The notes below the pieces were generated by a model. That model worked only from the letters and a program-made list of their open reading frames with translations, searched no databases and was not told the DNA's origin. Source: Nemertoderma westbladi (taxonomy: Eukaryota; Xenacoelomorpha; Nemertodermatida; Nemertodermatidae). Taken from it: a stretch of DNA of 39,321 bases. Every line of letters starts with the position of its first letter. Positions within the stretch are counted from its first letter, which is position 1. The DNA lies in NCBI GenBank assembly GCA_032718475.1, contig JAUCBJ010006265.1, forward strand, positions 1-39,321, written 5' to 3'. Position numbers and translations under genes: made by a program. Shown here piece by piece: positions 10,731-20,631 of this stretch.

Positions 10731-12042
10731 TCACACGGGTACTACTCCAAGTAGCACCGTTCCTCTCTTCTTCGCTCCTACTGTGCTCGTCGCCATCGTT
10801 TGGCCTCTCCTTTGACCAAACTTGACCGGCTTCTCCTTGCACTCCCTTGCTCTTTGTCCACTCATTACACATCGCGAAGCAGACATTATTGCTCAACGCA
10901 TAATCTATCTGATCTTGCCTAGGTAGCGCCTGCCAGTACCTGCAGTTCATGGTTTGATGAAACGCATTTGCGTGTAGCTGGCATTTGCTCTTTGGGTCGT
11001 AGCCCTCTTTATACAGCGCATTGCGTATCGCAGTTGCGTTCGTACCAAAGTCCCTACTATTCTTATTGTTTGGATTCAGCCTACTGGACGTACTGGGGTT
11101 ATGTTTATTCGTGTTGTTATTGTTTCCCTGTCCGTTCCATGGTGTTGTCTTATCCTCGGCTAGCTGTGGACTTGCAGTCCCCTGCGTCGCTGCATATGGC
11201 AATGATTGCCTAAGTCTCGGTAATGCGTTTGATGTGTTATGCTCTGGTTTCGGTCTATGGTAGTCTGTCTTCGGTCCCTTTCCCAGGCTGTCTTCGCTAT
11301 AGACTGGGTCAGTTATTAGTTCAGCCTCGTAGTTTAAGAAGTTTGACATTTCTTCTAAACCCGGTTCCGCACCCTTCTTATCTCGAGTGGAGAAGGCGAT
11401 TTTTCTCCACTTGTTGCGCAGCCAGTTTGGTAGTGCCTGCGCTATCGTGGTGATGTTGTTGGACGCATTGAGCTCGTACGGCGCGTCTAGCGTCTTCAGC
11501 ACGATTAGCGCCTTTTCGACTTTGTTAGCGAACGTCTTAATGCTAACGGGATTATCCTGTAGGCCACCCGATGTTATGCCTCTCAGCGTCTGCCTGATGA
11601 TCTTGGCCGGGTGCCCGTATTCCCTATCCAGTGCCCGCCATGCTGTCGTGAAGCCGCCCTCTATTCCTTGATATTGCCTCACGATATCGTATGCTGGGCC
11701 TCCCGTGTACACTTGCAGATACTTTAGGCACTCCGCCTGCGTCAAGTTTTTTGTTAGTATTTCGTTACTATACATGCGCCGAAACTGTAGATATTCTTCC
11801 GGCCTGCTCCCATCGAATTTGAATGGTTCCACGGGTGGTAGCTCGATCCTCGTTTTCAACGCATCGATCAACGTGGCCATCCCCATCGCCTGTGCTTCCA
11901 ATGGGTTCGATGGATGCTGTATAGTTTCTCCTGTCTGGTGCGTTCCGTCTGTCCTATTTCTTGACTTTCTCTGACTTGGGTATGTCATCGGGGGTAGCGG
12001 CCCCCTCCATATGTCTGTATCACACGACCTATTCTCATCCAA
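10684..12042 (-). CDS. gag: BEL/Pao Gag core (capsid and zinc knuckle region)
   Basis: The 452-codon frame contains the BEL/Pao Gag core (DUF1759 type): LPPVEPFKFDGSRPEEYLQF, then ECLKYLQVYTGGPAYDIVRQ and WRALDREYGHPAKI. A Cys/His-rich region follows (CQLHANAFHQTMNC and NNVCFAMC), matching the nucleic-acid-binding knuckle of this family. It packages element RNA in a virus-like particle. It lies between the fragmented N-terminal Gag frames (right) and protease (left). This exon-free frame is the best preserved part of the inner BEL. The start at 12042 is probably internal; the ancestral frame seems to come in from 12406 across a C run at 12110-12119. Confidence 0.85.
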   Translation of the reverse strand: MDENRSCDTDIWRGPLPPMTYPSQRKSRNRTDGTHQTGETIQHPSNPLEAQAMGMATLIDALKTRIELPPVEPFKFDGSRPEEYLQFRRMYSNEILTKNLTQAECLKYLQVYTGGPAYDIVRQYQGIEGGFTTAWRALDREYGHPAKIIRQTLRGITSGGLQDNPVSIKTFANKVEKALIVLKTLDAPYELNASNNITTIAQALPNWLRNKWRKIAFSTRDKKGAEPGLEEMSNFLNYEAELITDPVYSEDSLGKGPKTDYHRPKPEHNTSNALPRLRQSLPYAATQGTASPQLAEDKTTPWNGQGNNNNTNKHNPSTSSRLNPNNKNSRDFGTNATAIRNALYKEGYDPKSKCQLHANAFHQTMNCRYWQALPRQDQIDYALSNNVCFAMCNEWTKSKGVQGEAGQVWSKERPNDGDEHSRSEEERNGATWSSTRVSDWGRQSISNNANAG

Positions 12043-12100
12043 GGGTCTCGTTGTTCTTGCTCCTATCGGGGTATATTGTTGATATTGTGGTGGGGGAATG

Positions 12101-13059
12101 TCACCCTGTCCCCCCCCCCACCGGTATGTTTGGTACTGGGGTTGATGTTAATATGTTGGGGCCCATGCACCTATCCGCAATAATTCCCCCCTCCCCTGGG
12201 TATATGTTATGTCCCTGCATGCTGTAGTCATACTGCTGTACTGGTACCGGTATAGGCCTATCAGCTTCTGGCCTACCCGCCGGTATGTATTCCGCGACTT
12301 CCGGGTTTAATCCCGTTGTCCACGCTATCCTATCGCCTACATTGCCTCTCTCAGTATGGCCTATGGTATGTGCAGTAAGGCCTACAGTATGTCCTACAGT
12401 CTGCATGTGTTGTTCGGGATCGAAGTTTATTCTTCTCGAATAATCCTCCCCGCGGCTACCGTATTCTCGATCGATAGGTGTATTCCGTCGGAAAGTTTCT
12501 CTTCGACCCCCCCCCTCTACTGTTCTCGTCTTCGTACCGGTACATCGCGTACCCCTCCATCGGCGCGTAGTGCGCCTCGCCGGGTCGCATCTCTCCGGGG
12601 CGACGGCAATCTCCCGGAGTCCGACCCCACTGACTCTCCGTCCTCATCTCAACTACCGACGGCTCGCTATCCGTCCTCGCTCTTCTATCGTTCGCGGCGA
12701 TACTCTCTACTACTGTCTTCTCTTCTTCTCCTTTCAGTGGAATATTCCCGTTCGTGAGATCTCTCGTCGACCTCCCGGTTAAACCCCACTGTTCTTCTTC
12801 CCTCTTCTGATCGGGCTCGACGCTTCGTCCGCCCTCTTACGACGTCAACCTGTCTCTCTCTGCTCGGTCGCACGCCGCTGGGGATACTCGCAATCCCCCT
12901 ATTACTTTCCGTCGCCGGTTGTTGCGGTTTACCTATTTCGGCCCTCGCATTATCCGCTGACGGCTGTGGGACACTCTCTGCCCCCCCCCCCCTTTCGCCG
13001 CTAACTCGCTGTTGTGGGGCTCTCGTAGCCCCCCCCCCCCCCCCCCCCACTCGCCACAT
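12101..13059 (-). pseudogene. Gag N-terminal region, broken at G-runs
   Basis: Minus-strand frames 13059-12685 (Arg/Glu-rich), 12647-12456 and 12406-12101 (Tyr/Gly/Pro-rich) lie end to end in different phases. The transitions fall at or near minus-strand G homopolymers (plus-strand C runs near 12110, 12508 and 12981). The content is low-complexity and charged, like the variable N-terminal extension of BEL Gag. I read these as pieces of one ancestral reading frame. Confidence 0.6.
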
Positions 13060-13853
13060 CTAACTTCGCTATCTCTCATCCCGCTACTATATCCCTCTCT
13101 AGTCGACACATCAACCCTACCGCGGTCGGGTCTATTCACCCCCGCCTCTCTCTCTGCTATTGCGTGGCCTACCAGGCCCTCTGCTCCCTGCCTACCGACT
13201 ATGTGGCCTACCAGGCCCTCGCTGGGTCTATTCAACCCAGCCACTCCCTGCCTACCAACTACGTGGCCTACCAGGCCCTCGCTGGGTCTATTCAACCCAG
13301 CCACTCCCTGCCTACCAACTACGTGGCCTACCAGGCCCTCGCTGGGTCTATCCAACCCAGCCACTCCCTGCCTACCAACTACGTGGCCTACCAGGCCCTC
13401 GCCGGGTCTACCTAACCCAGCCACTCCCTGCCTACCAACTACGTGGCCTACCAGGGCCCCATCTGTCTGGCCATACACGCCCGACGTGTTTACATTAATA
13501 GCACCCGTATTGGAAACGGAATTAATTTGTTCGTTCGAAATAAAATCATTTGAATTATCTTGCGCGACTACACTATCTGAATTATTTTGTAAATTCGGGC
13601 TCGCTGAATTATTTAAGTTATTTGGATTATTTTGTGTTATTGCATTACTTAAATTATTTTGTAAGTTCGAATTTGGGTTATTACTTTGATTATTTGGATT
13701 ATTTTGCGTAGCTACATTAATATCAGAATTATTTTCTACATTAATATTAGGAATGTTCTGATTTAAATTTAAATTACTACCACTAGGTAAAGTATTTCCT
13801 GCAATAAAGGTTTGATTAGAATTATCCCATACGGTACTATTAATATTAACCAC
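12933..13853 (-). pseudogene. Asn-rich Gag segment with 20-residue repeats
   Basis: The frame begins with an Asn-rich stretch (NNPNNQSNNPNSNLQNNLSN), then has about four and a half repeats of a 20-residue unit containing GLVGHVVGRQGVAGL, encoded by a 60-bp tandem repeat, and ends in a Gly run. The first codon is GTG, and the upstream frame can be followed to the G run at about 13878-13894, so this is a continuation of the 15196-13856 frame after a slip, not a separate gene. No known domain; low-complexity disordered linker. Confidence 0.6.
13166..13455. repeat. 60-bp tandem repeat inside gag
   Basis: Units of exactly 60 bp (GTGGCCTACCAGGCCCTCGC at their core) recur in register from about 13164 to 13455, four full copies plus partial ends, with few differences between copies. 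The unit is a multiple of three and keeps the minus-strand Gag frame open. Confidence 0.92.
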
Positions 13854-13855
13854 GT

Positions 13856-15196
13856 CTACTGTACCATTATCATTATTACCCCCCCCCCCCCCCCGCCCGT
13901 ACGGTCACACCAGTTTTGGGTCTGTCGTGCGGTCCCTGTAAGTGGGGTATTAATAAATGTATCCACGGCCCCTGGCTCCTCTAAAATACTCGAGCCAGTC
14001 TCGCTCTCAGACGCCCCCGCCCGCACCATTTGCAACTCATGCGCGCGTCTAATCCTATGTTCCGAAAGCTCACTTTGGCGTCTCTTTAATTCCTTTTGCT
14101 CTCGCTCAGCTTCTGCCATTCTCCTCTCACACTCCCGCGCGTCCTGGCCAGCCAACTCTGCTACTCTCCTAGCGCTCTCCCTTCGTCTCGCTTCACGCTC
14201 TCTGCGTTCACTTTCCTCCCTCGCCTCACGTTTCTCGCGTTCCGCCTCACGTTCCTTTCGTTCACTTTCCTCCCTCGCCTCACGTTTCTCGCGTTCCGCC
14301 TCACGTTCCTTTCGTTCACTTTCCCACTTCGCCTCACGCTCCTTGCGTTCACTTTTCTCTCTCGCCACACGCTCCTCTTGTTCCTTCAACTCTATTTCAT
14401 CATACTCCCTAAGGCTTCTCAAAGCCCTTTCGGCCTTCTCTCCGGTTTCTCTAATCAATGCCGCTTCCCTCTCTAGCCGCATTCTCCCCTCCTCTAGCCG
14501 TTTATCCATTTCCCTCTGACCTTGCTCTATCAGCTCGAGACGGTACGCGGCACCTGCCTCTCTCACCAGTCTTTCTTTCGCGGAGGATGTAGCAGACTTA
14601 TCGGTCACGACGGACTCCCTTCGCCTCCCCGATCTACTAACTTTCCCCCGCTTCCCGGAACTTCCTCCGACCGATGAGGCCGAATCCTCGGGGTTAACCT
14701 CGGATTCGCCCCCTTCTGGTCCCCTCCAACCCACTAATTTTACTCCCCGGGCATCGACCAAGTATGGCCCTATGTACACTGACGCTACGCTAGGTTCCAT
14801 ACTCCCACATTCCCATAGTTCGAACAGTTCACTGGCAACCCCTTTCGCTCTCTCCTCGGCTAGTTCTCTCTGCCCAAAACGCATTAGGTAATTAAAGTGT
14901 CTATCCGACTCACCTAGTCGTTTCCTCAGTCTCACCTCGTCTATCTTCGCCCCTTCCTTCTTAGCGTCCTTTAGTAGTCTCTGGGTCGCGTTGTAGGCCC
15001 GTCGAAGTCGATCAGAAACCCCGACGTCCTCGTCGCCGATCTCTCTTCCGTCTCTCCGGGTCCGACGTCGTACCGGCGGCCCCACCGTCGCCGTTTCGGT
15101 GGGCCGTTCGTCGCCCTCGGCCTGTAGCTGGCCGGCGACATCGGTACCGATATCTCCTTCGTCTCTCTGCGTCCGGGGCCGCACCGTCGGCCCCAC
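13856..15196 (-). CDS. Gag N-terminal helical and coiled-coil region
   Basis: The 446-codon frame has an Arg/Glu-rich basic start, a helical segment (RLRRAYNATQRLLKDAKKEG), a linker, then a long heptad-like coiled coil of EREAR/SERKERE repeats (about residues 230-390). The coiled coil is built from duplicated 30-60-bp segments around 14210-14340. It ends after a Gly run made by the homopolymer at about 13878-13894. In BEL elements such N-terminal extensions precede the Gag core and probably mediate assembly. No enzyme motif. Overlapping plus-strand frames are shadows. Confidence 0.65.
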   Translation of the reverse strand: MGPTVRPRTQRDEGDIGTDVAGQLQAEGDERPTETATVGPPVRRRTRRDGREIGDEDVGVSDRLRRAYNATQRLLKDAKKEGAKIDEVRLRKRLGESDRHFNYLMRFGQRELAEERAKGVASELFELWECGSMEPSVASVYIGPYLVDARGVKLVGWRGPEGGESEVNPEDSASSVGGSSGKRGKVSRSGRRRESVVTDKSATSSAKERLVREAGAAYRLELIEQGQREMDKRLEEGRMRLEREAALIRETGEKAERALRSLREYDEIELKEQEERVAREKSERKEREAKWESERKEREAEREKREAREESERKEREAEREKREAREESERREREARRRESARRVAELAGQDARECERRMAEAEREQKELKRRQSELSEHRIRRAHELQMVRAGASESETGSSILEEPGAVDTFINTPLTGTARQTQNWCDRTGGGGGGVIMIMVQ

Positions 15197-15480
15197 CGTC
15201 GCCGTTTCGGTGGCCGCTCGTCGCCCTCGGCCTGTGGCTGGCCGGCGACACCGGTGCGTCGACCCCCGTCCCGTGTCGACTCGTCTCCTTCTCCCTCGAG
15301 CTCGTTCTCTCTATCCTCCGACTCGACCTCAGGTTCCAGGTCCCCCTCGTCCTGAACTGCCGGATGACCCGTTACCGATGGGTCCGGCGTTGTGGGCCTG
15401 TATCGCCTGGTTGCGGCCTCGCGGATCGTTAGCTCTTCGTCCGGGGTCCGCGTCGGTGTTATCTCTCCCGACTGGCTCAT
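14971..15480 (-). CDS. First Gag frame of inner BEL, acidic/basic low complexity
   Basis: Opens with an ATG at 15480, 68 bp inside the 5' LTR boundary, so this is the likeliest native Gag start. The product is low-complexity: acidic (EDRENELEGEGDES) then Arg-rich. An approximately 110-bp tandem duplication (about 15078-15145 and 15189-15255) differs by one base in length between copies, and this shift transfers the frame to 15196-13856. A longer non-ATG frame extends from the LTR (15562) in another phase. No recognised domain. Confidence 0.5.
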   Translation of the reverse strand: MSQSGEITPTRTPDEELTIREAATRRYRPTTPDPSVTGHPAVQDEGDLEPEVESEDRENELEGEGDESTRDGGRRTGVAGQPQAEGDERPPKRRRWGRRCGPGRRETKEISVPMSPASYRPRATNGPPKRRRWGRRYDVGPGETEERSATRTSGFLIDFDGPTTRPRDY

Positions 15481-15547
15481 CTTTCTTCTGCAGATTTGGT
15501 GGCTGGTGGTTACTGAGTTTATCTAGGGCGGCAGCTATTTTAGTTAC

Positions 15548-16094
15548 TGTGACGGGATCCAAGAGGGATCCCGGTTTACCCGTTGTTAGTTCACGCGTCC
15601 CCGCCGTGTATAAGGAGTGAATGAGTTTGTGCTGTTTGTCGTATATAATATTTGGATATGCAGATATAGATATAGATATAGATATGAGATAATATTGTCG
15701 TATACGGAAGGCGGGATACGGTAACTAAAGTCCCGGTCCTTCCCTAGCTAAACTATGTAACCTAATCTAGCACCGGTATTGCACTGAGATAACTGAATTG
15801 GTATGATTACTGCCAAGTGGCTATATTGCACGGTTGGCCTTGTTACTCTACCTAATCGATGCCTTTCCCCCCTCTGATTGGTTGATACCCTTGTTGGCGC
15901 CCTTTGGAGTGTTCCTGTTCACTCCACCTATTCTCTCTGGGTTAGGGGTTTGGCCCCTGACCCTCATTGTGTGCTTCTCCTTCCCATTCTTATTGGGATG
16001 CCACGAGTTGGTTAATTACCCAATCTTGTGGCTCCCAATATTGCTTATCGGCTTATAACTTTATGGGGTGTTAGCGGGATTGAATAAGCTAACA
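15548..16094 (-). repeat. Complete 5' LTR of inner BEL
   Basis: 547 bp, minus-strand ends TGTTAGC and GTCACA, followed on the right by the target duplication CTATG (16095-16099). The internal region begins on the minus strand with GTAACTAAAATAGC, the expected place for a primer-binding site, though I cannot match it to a tRNA. Confidence 0.9.
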
Positions 16095-17086
16095 CTATGG
16101 TATGAAAACAAAAAAGGGTATTGAAATTATTAGTATATTGCAAAAAATATTCCAGAAAGGAAAACAAAACAGAATCGCGACTGATCAAGGTTCTGAGTTT
16201 CTAAATAAATCTGTAAGGAAATATTTAGATACGTTAGGTATACAGTATTACGTAATGTACTCTGCAAATAAGGCGGCTATTGTCGAGAGATTCAATAGAA
16301 CATTAAAAACAAAGATGTTCAAAATTTTCACACAACGGGGAAATAATGTTTGGATAAAAATTTTACCTAAGCTTATCTCGGCTTATAATAGGTCATATCA
16401 TAGGACAATACAAATGACTCCCATTGAAGTTAATAAATTTAATGAAACTGAATTAATGAATAGATTATATGGGAAATATAGACAGATTAATCACAAGAAA
16501 ATAAAATTTAAAGTTGGAGATACAGTACGATTATCTATCGCTCGTACTGCTTTTGCTAAAGGCTATCGAGAACAATGGACACGTGAATTATTTATTATTC
16601 ATCGTGTCAGGTTGGATAGAGTACCAGCGGTAATGTTCGATATTAAGGACAGTGCTGGAGCTATAATAAATGGCTCATTTTATTCATACGAACTCCAAAA
16701 GGTCCACCCGAATAGTAATATTTATCTTCCAATTGACAAAAATATTGGCAAACTTAAAGAACGTGTACGCAATGGGAAGAAAGAATATTTAGTCCGATTC
16801 ATCGGATCCAAGAAACAGTCGTGGGTACAGCATATTCAATAAGCTTAGGTTTATACTGTATATTAATTCATTTTGGTCACATATGTCCGTAATTAATCAA
16901 TATTAACTCGAATGATATTACTATATCTATAGTTCATCCGCTTTAAATAAAGCCAGTAAAATATTGATCCCTCGCATATACTGTAGAAGATGCGACAATG
17001 AACGTGGTCACAGATGTCTATAATTTAACATTATACTGTATGTACAAAGGAGTCAAGTAGAGAGAGCTTAAATAATAATAATAATA

Positions 17087-17953
17087 ATGGCCACAGATAC
17101 ATATATCACTCTACTTTCAGATAGCTCATTAAACACTTATCCCAATAATAATCCTAGCGAGTTTACTGTTGATTTAGCCGAAGAATTATATATTGGTCCA
17201 AACGCTAAAATTGGGCTTGCCGAGCTACAATACCAAGCAACATACAGTAATATTACGCTGCAAACTCAAATCTCGCTGGCAATCGGGGTAGATGCAAAAG
17301 ATGCCAAATTATATAGTTTATTTCCTGGTATGCATAACTCTATTCAAGTCATTATTGATGATATAAATAAACTGTTTACTTCTGAAGCGAAATATAGAGA
17401 TTTCGAATTCATTTTTAATACAAATAATTCTAGAATTAAATTTAAATTTCCTAAAAAGTTGAAAAAAATACAATTAAGTATACGTGGTGATTTAATTCAA
17501 ATTCTAGGCTTAAAACCGTTATTGAATCAGAATCATCCAGGTATTCCGAATTGGGATATATACAGTACCACTACAGTAGATGAATTAAGCAATATAGAAC
17601 AACCGATATTAATTTTAAATTATAGCGGACCAAAAATTTCGGAAATTGGCATTTTAGATTTTCCAGCTCCCACGAATATAACTCGTAATAAAGATACAAT
17701 CTTCATATACACAGATATTATTAAGAGCTCATTTGTTGGCGACGCTTTAGCTCCGCTCTTAAGAACCTGTCCATTAACACAATTAAATCGAAAATATATT
17801 AATCACGAATACGAGAGCATTTGCTATTACCCATTGTTGAATAAAAAACTAAAAACAATATTAATTACTTTACGTGACGGGCAAGGCGAATTAATTAATT
17901 TTAGCGGAGGTCGCACTGTTATAACACTTAAGTTAATACGCGGTGGAGGGTGA
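17087..17953 (+). CDS. Putative minor capsid (penton-like) protein 1
   Basis: An intact 288-codon frame starting ATG after an AATAAT run. The N-terminus TYITLLSDSSLNTYPNNNPS followed by an IGLAELQY strand, and the C-terminus ending GELINFSGGRTVITLKLIRG, are features of an uncharacterised protein family found beside Polinton-like capsid genes in many invertebrates. The next gene has the same N- and C-terminal pattern, so the two are paralogs. The role is inferred from position between integrase and putative capsid/protease; no penton fold is proven. It overlaps the next gene by one base (TGATG), pointing to one transcription unit. Confidence 0.6.
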   Translation: MATDTYITLLSDSSLNTYPNNNPSEFTVDLAEELYIGPNAKIGLAELQYQATYSNITLQTQISLAIGVDAKDAKLYSLFPGMHNSIQVIIDDINKLFTSEAKYRDFEFIFNTNNSRIKFKFPKKLKKIQLSIRGDLIQILGLKPLLNQNHPGIPNWDIYSTTTVDELSNIEQPILILNYSGPKISEIGILDFPAPTNITRNKDTIFIYTDIIKSSFVGDALAPLLRTCPLTQLNRKYINHEYESICYYPLLNKKLKTILITLRDGQGELINFSGGRTVITLKLIRGGG

Positions 17954-18803
17954 TGGATGAATTCTACGTTAGACTACCGAGTAACTCCTGTCCAATTGAT
18001 TTTCCCCGCAATAGCGCTAGTAATTATCAGATCAATTTTCATGGTGCCTTACCTATAAATCCAAACGAAAACTGGGTGGTAGGTATAAAAAGTATATTTT
18101 ACTTAGCCACGTTGCCGTCAATGTATAACAATGTAGAGAATGTTATTTTATTAAAAAAAGGGAAAAAAAATTTTGAGGATACACTTCCATCCGGCTTGTT
18201 CTACAGTATCAATGACATTATAGATTATTTTAACACTGGGGCGTTGAAAGATAAATTACAAATAGTTGAAAATACTCAGCAAAATAGGTTGCAATTTATT
18301 TTAGGGAAAGCGGTGCGAGAGTTATTTATAGGTCAACAATTAGCCTATTATTTTGGAATTACTGAAAATAATCTCGGTGCGAATTTAAATCCAAATTTTA
18401 AAATTATTTTGAAGACGAAAAATAATAACATAAAGGGTTATTTAATAAAGGTTATCGGAAATGAAGAAAAAACTTACCAGATGGTATTTTTATGCCCTCA
18501 ACCACCCAATTCTATTCCAGAACCTAAATCGAACATGTACGAGACTACTAATACAATTGAAAATCAATATATTAATGACTTTGGTTTAGCTTTACTTCGT
18601 CGCGTGGCGATACCTGATGACGTGAAATATGGTAGCATAATAAAAATAAAGAATTTGCCAAGGATACAATTCATTATATCCCTGTAAAAAAATCATATAA
18701 GATAACATACATTCATATTGAAATAACAGACAAAGAAGGAAAAGATTTGAATTTTGAATACGGGACAACATCTATTACATTACACTTTAAACAAATAAAT
18801 TAA
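17953..18803 (+). pseudogene. Putative minor capsid protein 2, single frameshift
   Basis: The start is the ATG at 17953, overlapping the previous stop as TGATG; the GTG three bases earlier is less likely. The N-terminus EFYVRLPSNSCPIDFPRNSA and the NWVVGIKSIFYLATLPSMYNN segment parallel the upstream paralog. The frame runs to 18687, but from about 18655 the family-typical C-terminus (HYIPVKKSY, DKEGKDLNFEYG, TSITLHF) continues in another phase to a TAA at 18801-18803, so a single indel near 18655 breaks the last 50 codons. Otherwise complete. It stops just before the ATG of the next gene. Confidence 0.65.
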
Positions 18804-18804
18804 A

Positions 18805-19367
18805 ATGGATTCTGATTTATTTCAAAGATACAGTAAACCTCAAGTGGTGCAGACTCTAATCTTGCTGTTTTTAAAGGTGGAAGAAGTACCAGAGGGTCGA
18901 CGCAAGTTCCTGTTTTTCGAGGTGGTTCATATATTGACCCTTACGGTCAACAAATTGGTGCATTTGGTCCAAACTTAAAACAACGTCGTTTTCAATGTTA
19001 TCCTAGAGGTATGCGGGCAAATCAACACGGGGAAGGTATATTTACAGACGCTTTATCGACATTGAAAAAATTTGGTAAGCCATTAGCTAAAAAAGTTTTA
19101 CAAAAAGCTTTACCATTTACCACAAAATTTATGAGACAACACGTAATACCAAAAGGTAAGCGGGTCTTACATCAGCAGGCTAATACGGTTATTAATAAAG
19201 CATTAAATAAAATGAAACCGTCAACAAGGTCAGTTGTAGAAAAAGTTTATAGAGATTTAAAGCGACCTGCTAGACCAATGTCTATGAACATACATCATCG
19301 TCGTAGTAATAAAAATAGAAAAATAAAAAAAGGCAAACTGAAACACTGCGAAAAAAGTATTTTTTAA
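18805..19367 (+). pseudogene. Small basic virion core-like protein, one frameshift
   Basis: ATG at 18805 begins MDSDLFQRYSKPQ; near 18850-18860 the phase changes, and the remaining frame reads FRGGSYIDPYGQQIGAFGPN, then HGEGIFTDALSTLKKFGKPL, ending in a Lys/Arg-rich tail. The Gly-rich GEGIF segment followed by an amphipathic, basic helix resembles the pX/core-type peptides proposed for adenovirus-like and Polinton-like virions; this assignment is tentative. It sits between the minor and major capsid genes, two bases before the latter's ATG. A single indel is the only damage. Confidence 0.55.
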
Positions 19368-19369
19368 TA

Positions 19370-20629
19370 ATGTCAATTATTAAGGAATTAGATTTATTTT
19401 CTACACAGCCAATACAGACTGAATTTAAAGCAAAGCATTATGAAACAATTTACCCAGTATCTAATCTCAGAAGTGAGTCTAGGGAAGTCACGTTCCTTGT
19501 ACCGAGATCCAATGAATTCTATACGAAACTGCAAGATGCGTTATTAATTACAAAATGTACTGTACGGTGGGATAGACGACTTGAAAACTCTCATATATAT
19601 ATGTTGAATTACCCTTCTGGGACTATGTGGAGTGATATTAAAATAGACTTTAATGAGAAGCAGGTTGAAAATAGCAATAACCATTATTTCTACAAGTCGT
19701 ACTTATCCAATTTATTATTTACAACTTAGGAGGATAAAAATGGGCTACTGGGTGCGGGCGGCTTTCGTCAACCTTTAACCGAACATGGAAATGAAATTAA
19801 TCCTGACGCGCATCCTATTGGCGATGCCTTTAGTAAACAAATGCAATTTGTAAGTGGATTGACGATTGATTTTGATACTGAAAGTAAAATAATACAACCC
19901 GGGTATGATTTAAGAATGCATTTTAGAAAAGTATCAAATTCGTTTATTTTTAAAATCACTCCAAACGCAAACGCAGTGACAAATCTTCGATTAGAATTAG
20001 ATGAAGTAAAGATCCTAATCCCTAGAATGGAGGTTAATCCGGTAATAGAAAGCAGTCACCTAAAAGGTTTAGAGAGTTACGATATTGAATATCAATTCCA
20101 AAAAAAGGAGGTTACAACATTTACTATTCCCGCTCAAACCACAAATTACACACAAACAAACATATTTGATGGTAAAAAACCCAAATTAGTTATTATCGGC
20201 TTCATAACAAATAACGCTTATTCTGGAGAATTAATTAGTAATCCCTTGAAATTTGAACATTTTAACCTTAGACGCGCGGAACTGATTGTAGACGGTCTTC
20301 CAGTAGGTGGTGTAATATACGAGCCTAATTTTACAGATGGAACATATATTTTTGAGTATACTCAATTAATGAAGAACATTAATACATATATTAACGGTTA
20401 TGGGTGTAATAATATAGACCATGAAACCTACTTAGGTAATTGCCCCCTCCTATCCTGGGACCTAAACGCCGACGGCTATGTTAGAGATCCGCAACCGTCG
20501 ATATATACTAACGGCCAATTAAAATTAAGATTTGCCGAACCGTTGGTTGAGACCATAAATGTAATCGTTTTTAATATTTATGATCAATCATTAAGTTTAA
20601 ATAGCTGGAAAGAAATACATATCGATTAA
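19370..20629 (+). pseudogene. F54H12.2-type putative major capsid protein, one stop
   Basis: The frame from the ATG at 19370 runs in a single phase to 20629 (419 codons) except for one TAG at 19727-19729. Segments such as REVTFLVPRSNEFYTKL, HYFYKSYLSNLL, FGGKKPKL-like FDGKKPKLVIIGF, EYTQLMKNI and LKLRFAEPLVETINVIVF are characteristic of the family named after C. elegans F54H12.2, which sits beside the integrase F54H12.3 in Polinton-like elements. Length and order suggest the double jelly-roll capsid, but I infer this from context. The stop is flanked on both sides by conserved sequence, so it is a point nonsense or a readthrough site. Protease follows two bases after the stop codon. Confidence 0.7.
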
Positions 20630-20631
20630 GT

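Larger units (their letters stand above)
9953..16094 (-). mobile_element. BEL/Pao element lacking reverse transcriptase and integrase
   Basis: LTRs at both ends (9953-10347 and 15548-16094) start TG and end CA, and the element is flanked by CTATG (9948-9952 and 16095-16099). It reads leftward: 5' LTR at right, a long Gag with coiled coil, the Gag core, and an aspartic protease. Directly after the protease GMDCP motif the sequence enters the 3' LTR 151 bp late, so reverse transcriptase, RNase H, integrase and the start of the 3' LTR are deleted. LTR identity over the shared 395 bp is about 99%, suggesting a recent insertion. Such a copy could move only with proteins from a relative. Confidence 0.9.
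9605..16842 (+). pseudogene. Polinton/adintovirus-type integrase, interrupted by BEL
   Basis: Retroviral-type DDE integrase of the Polinton class (the family of the C. elegans transposon-derived protein F54H12.3). The left piece, 9605-9952, holds the N-terminal region, the YTLHAPRR motif and the first catalytic Asp in MIDLVDM (from 9850). The right piece, 16102-16842, holds the second Asp in ATDQGSEF, the Glu in IVERFNRT, a C-terminal domain and a chromodomain-like tail (KKEYLVRFIG). Lesions: an in-frame TAA at 9740-9742, a frame change in the TA run at about 9838-9851, and a 6.1-kb BEL insertion at 9953. The insertion leaves the frame intact if one copy of its 5-bp duplication is discounted, so it struck an already coding or recently coding gene. 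The ATG at 16102 is not a native start. Confidence 0.88.

Noticed and set aside
10282-12757. Many plus-strand frames across the inner BEL
   Set aside because: They lie opposite the minus-strand Gag and protease, have Ser/Cys/Leu composition typical of antisense shadows, and carry no motifs.
13012-13689. Plus-strand Pro-rich repeat frame
   Set aside because: Antisense of the 60-bp gag repeat and of C homopolymers; no start or homology support.
17020-17086. TATACTGTA words upstream of virion genes as a viral promoter motif
   Set aside because: The same words are frequent in host-like DNA throughout the window, so they cannot be tied to the TBP-like gene from sequence alone.
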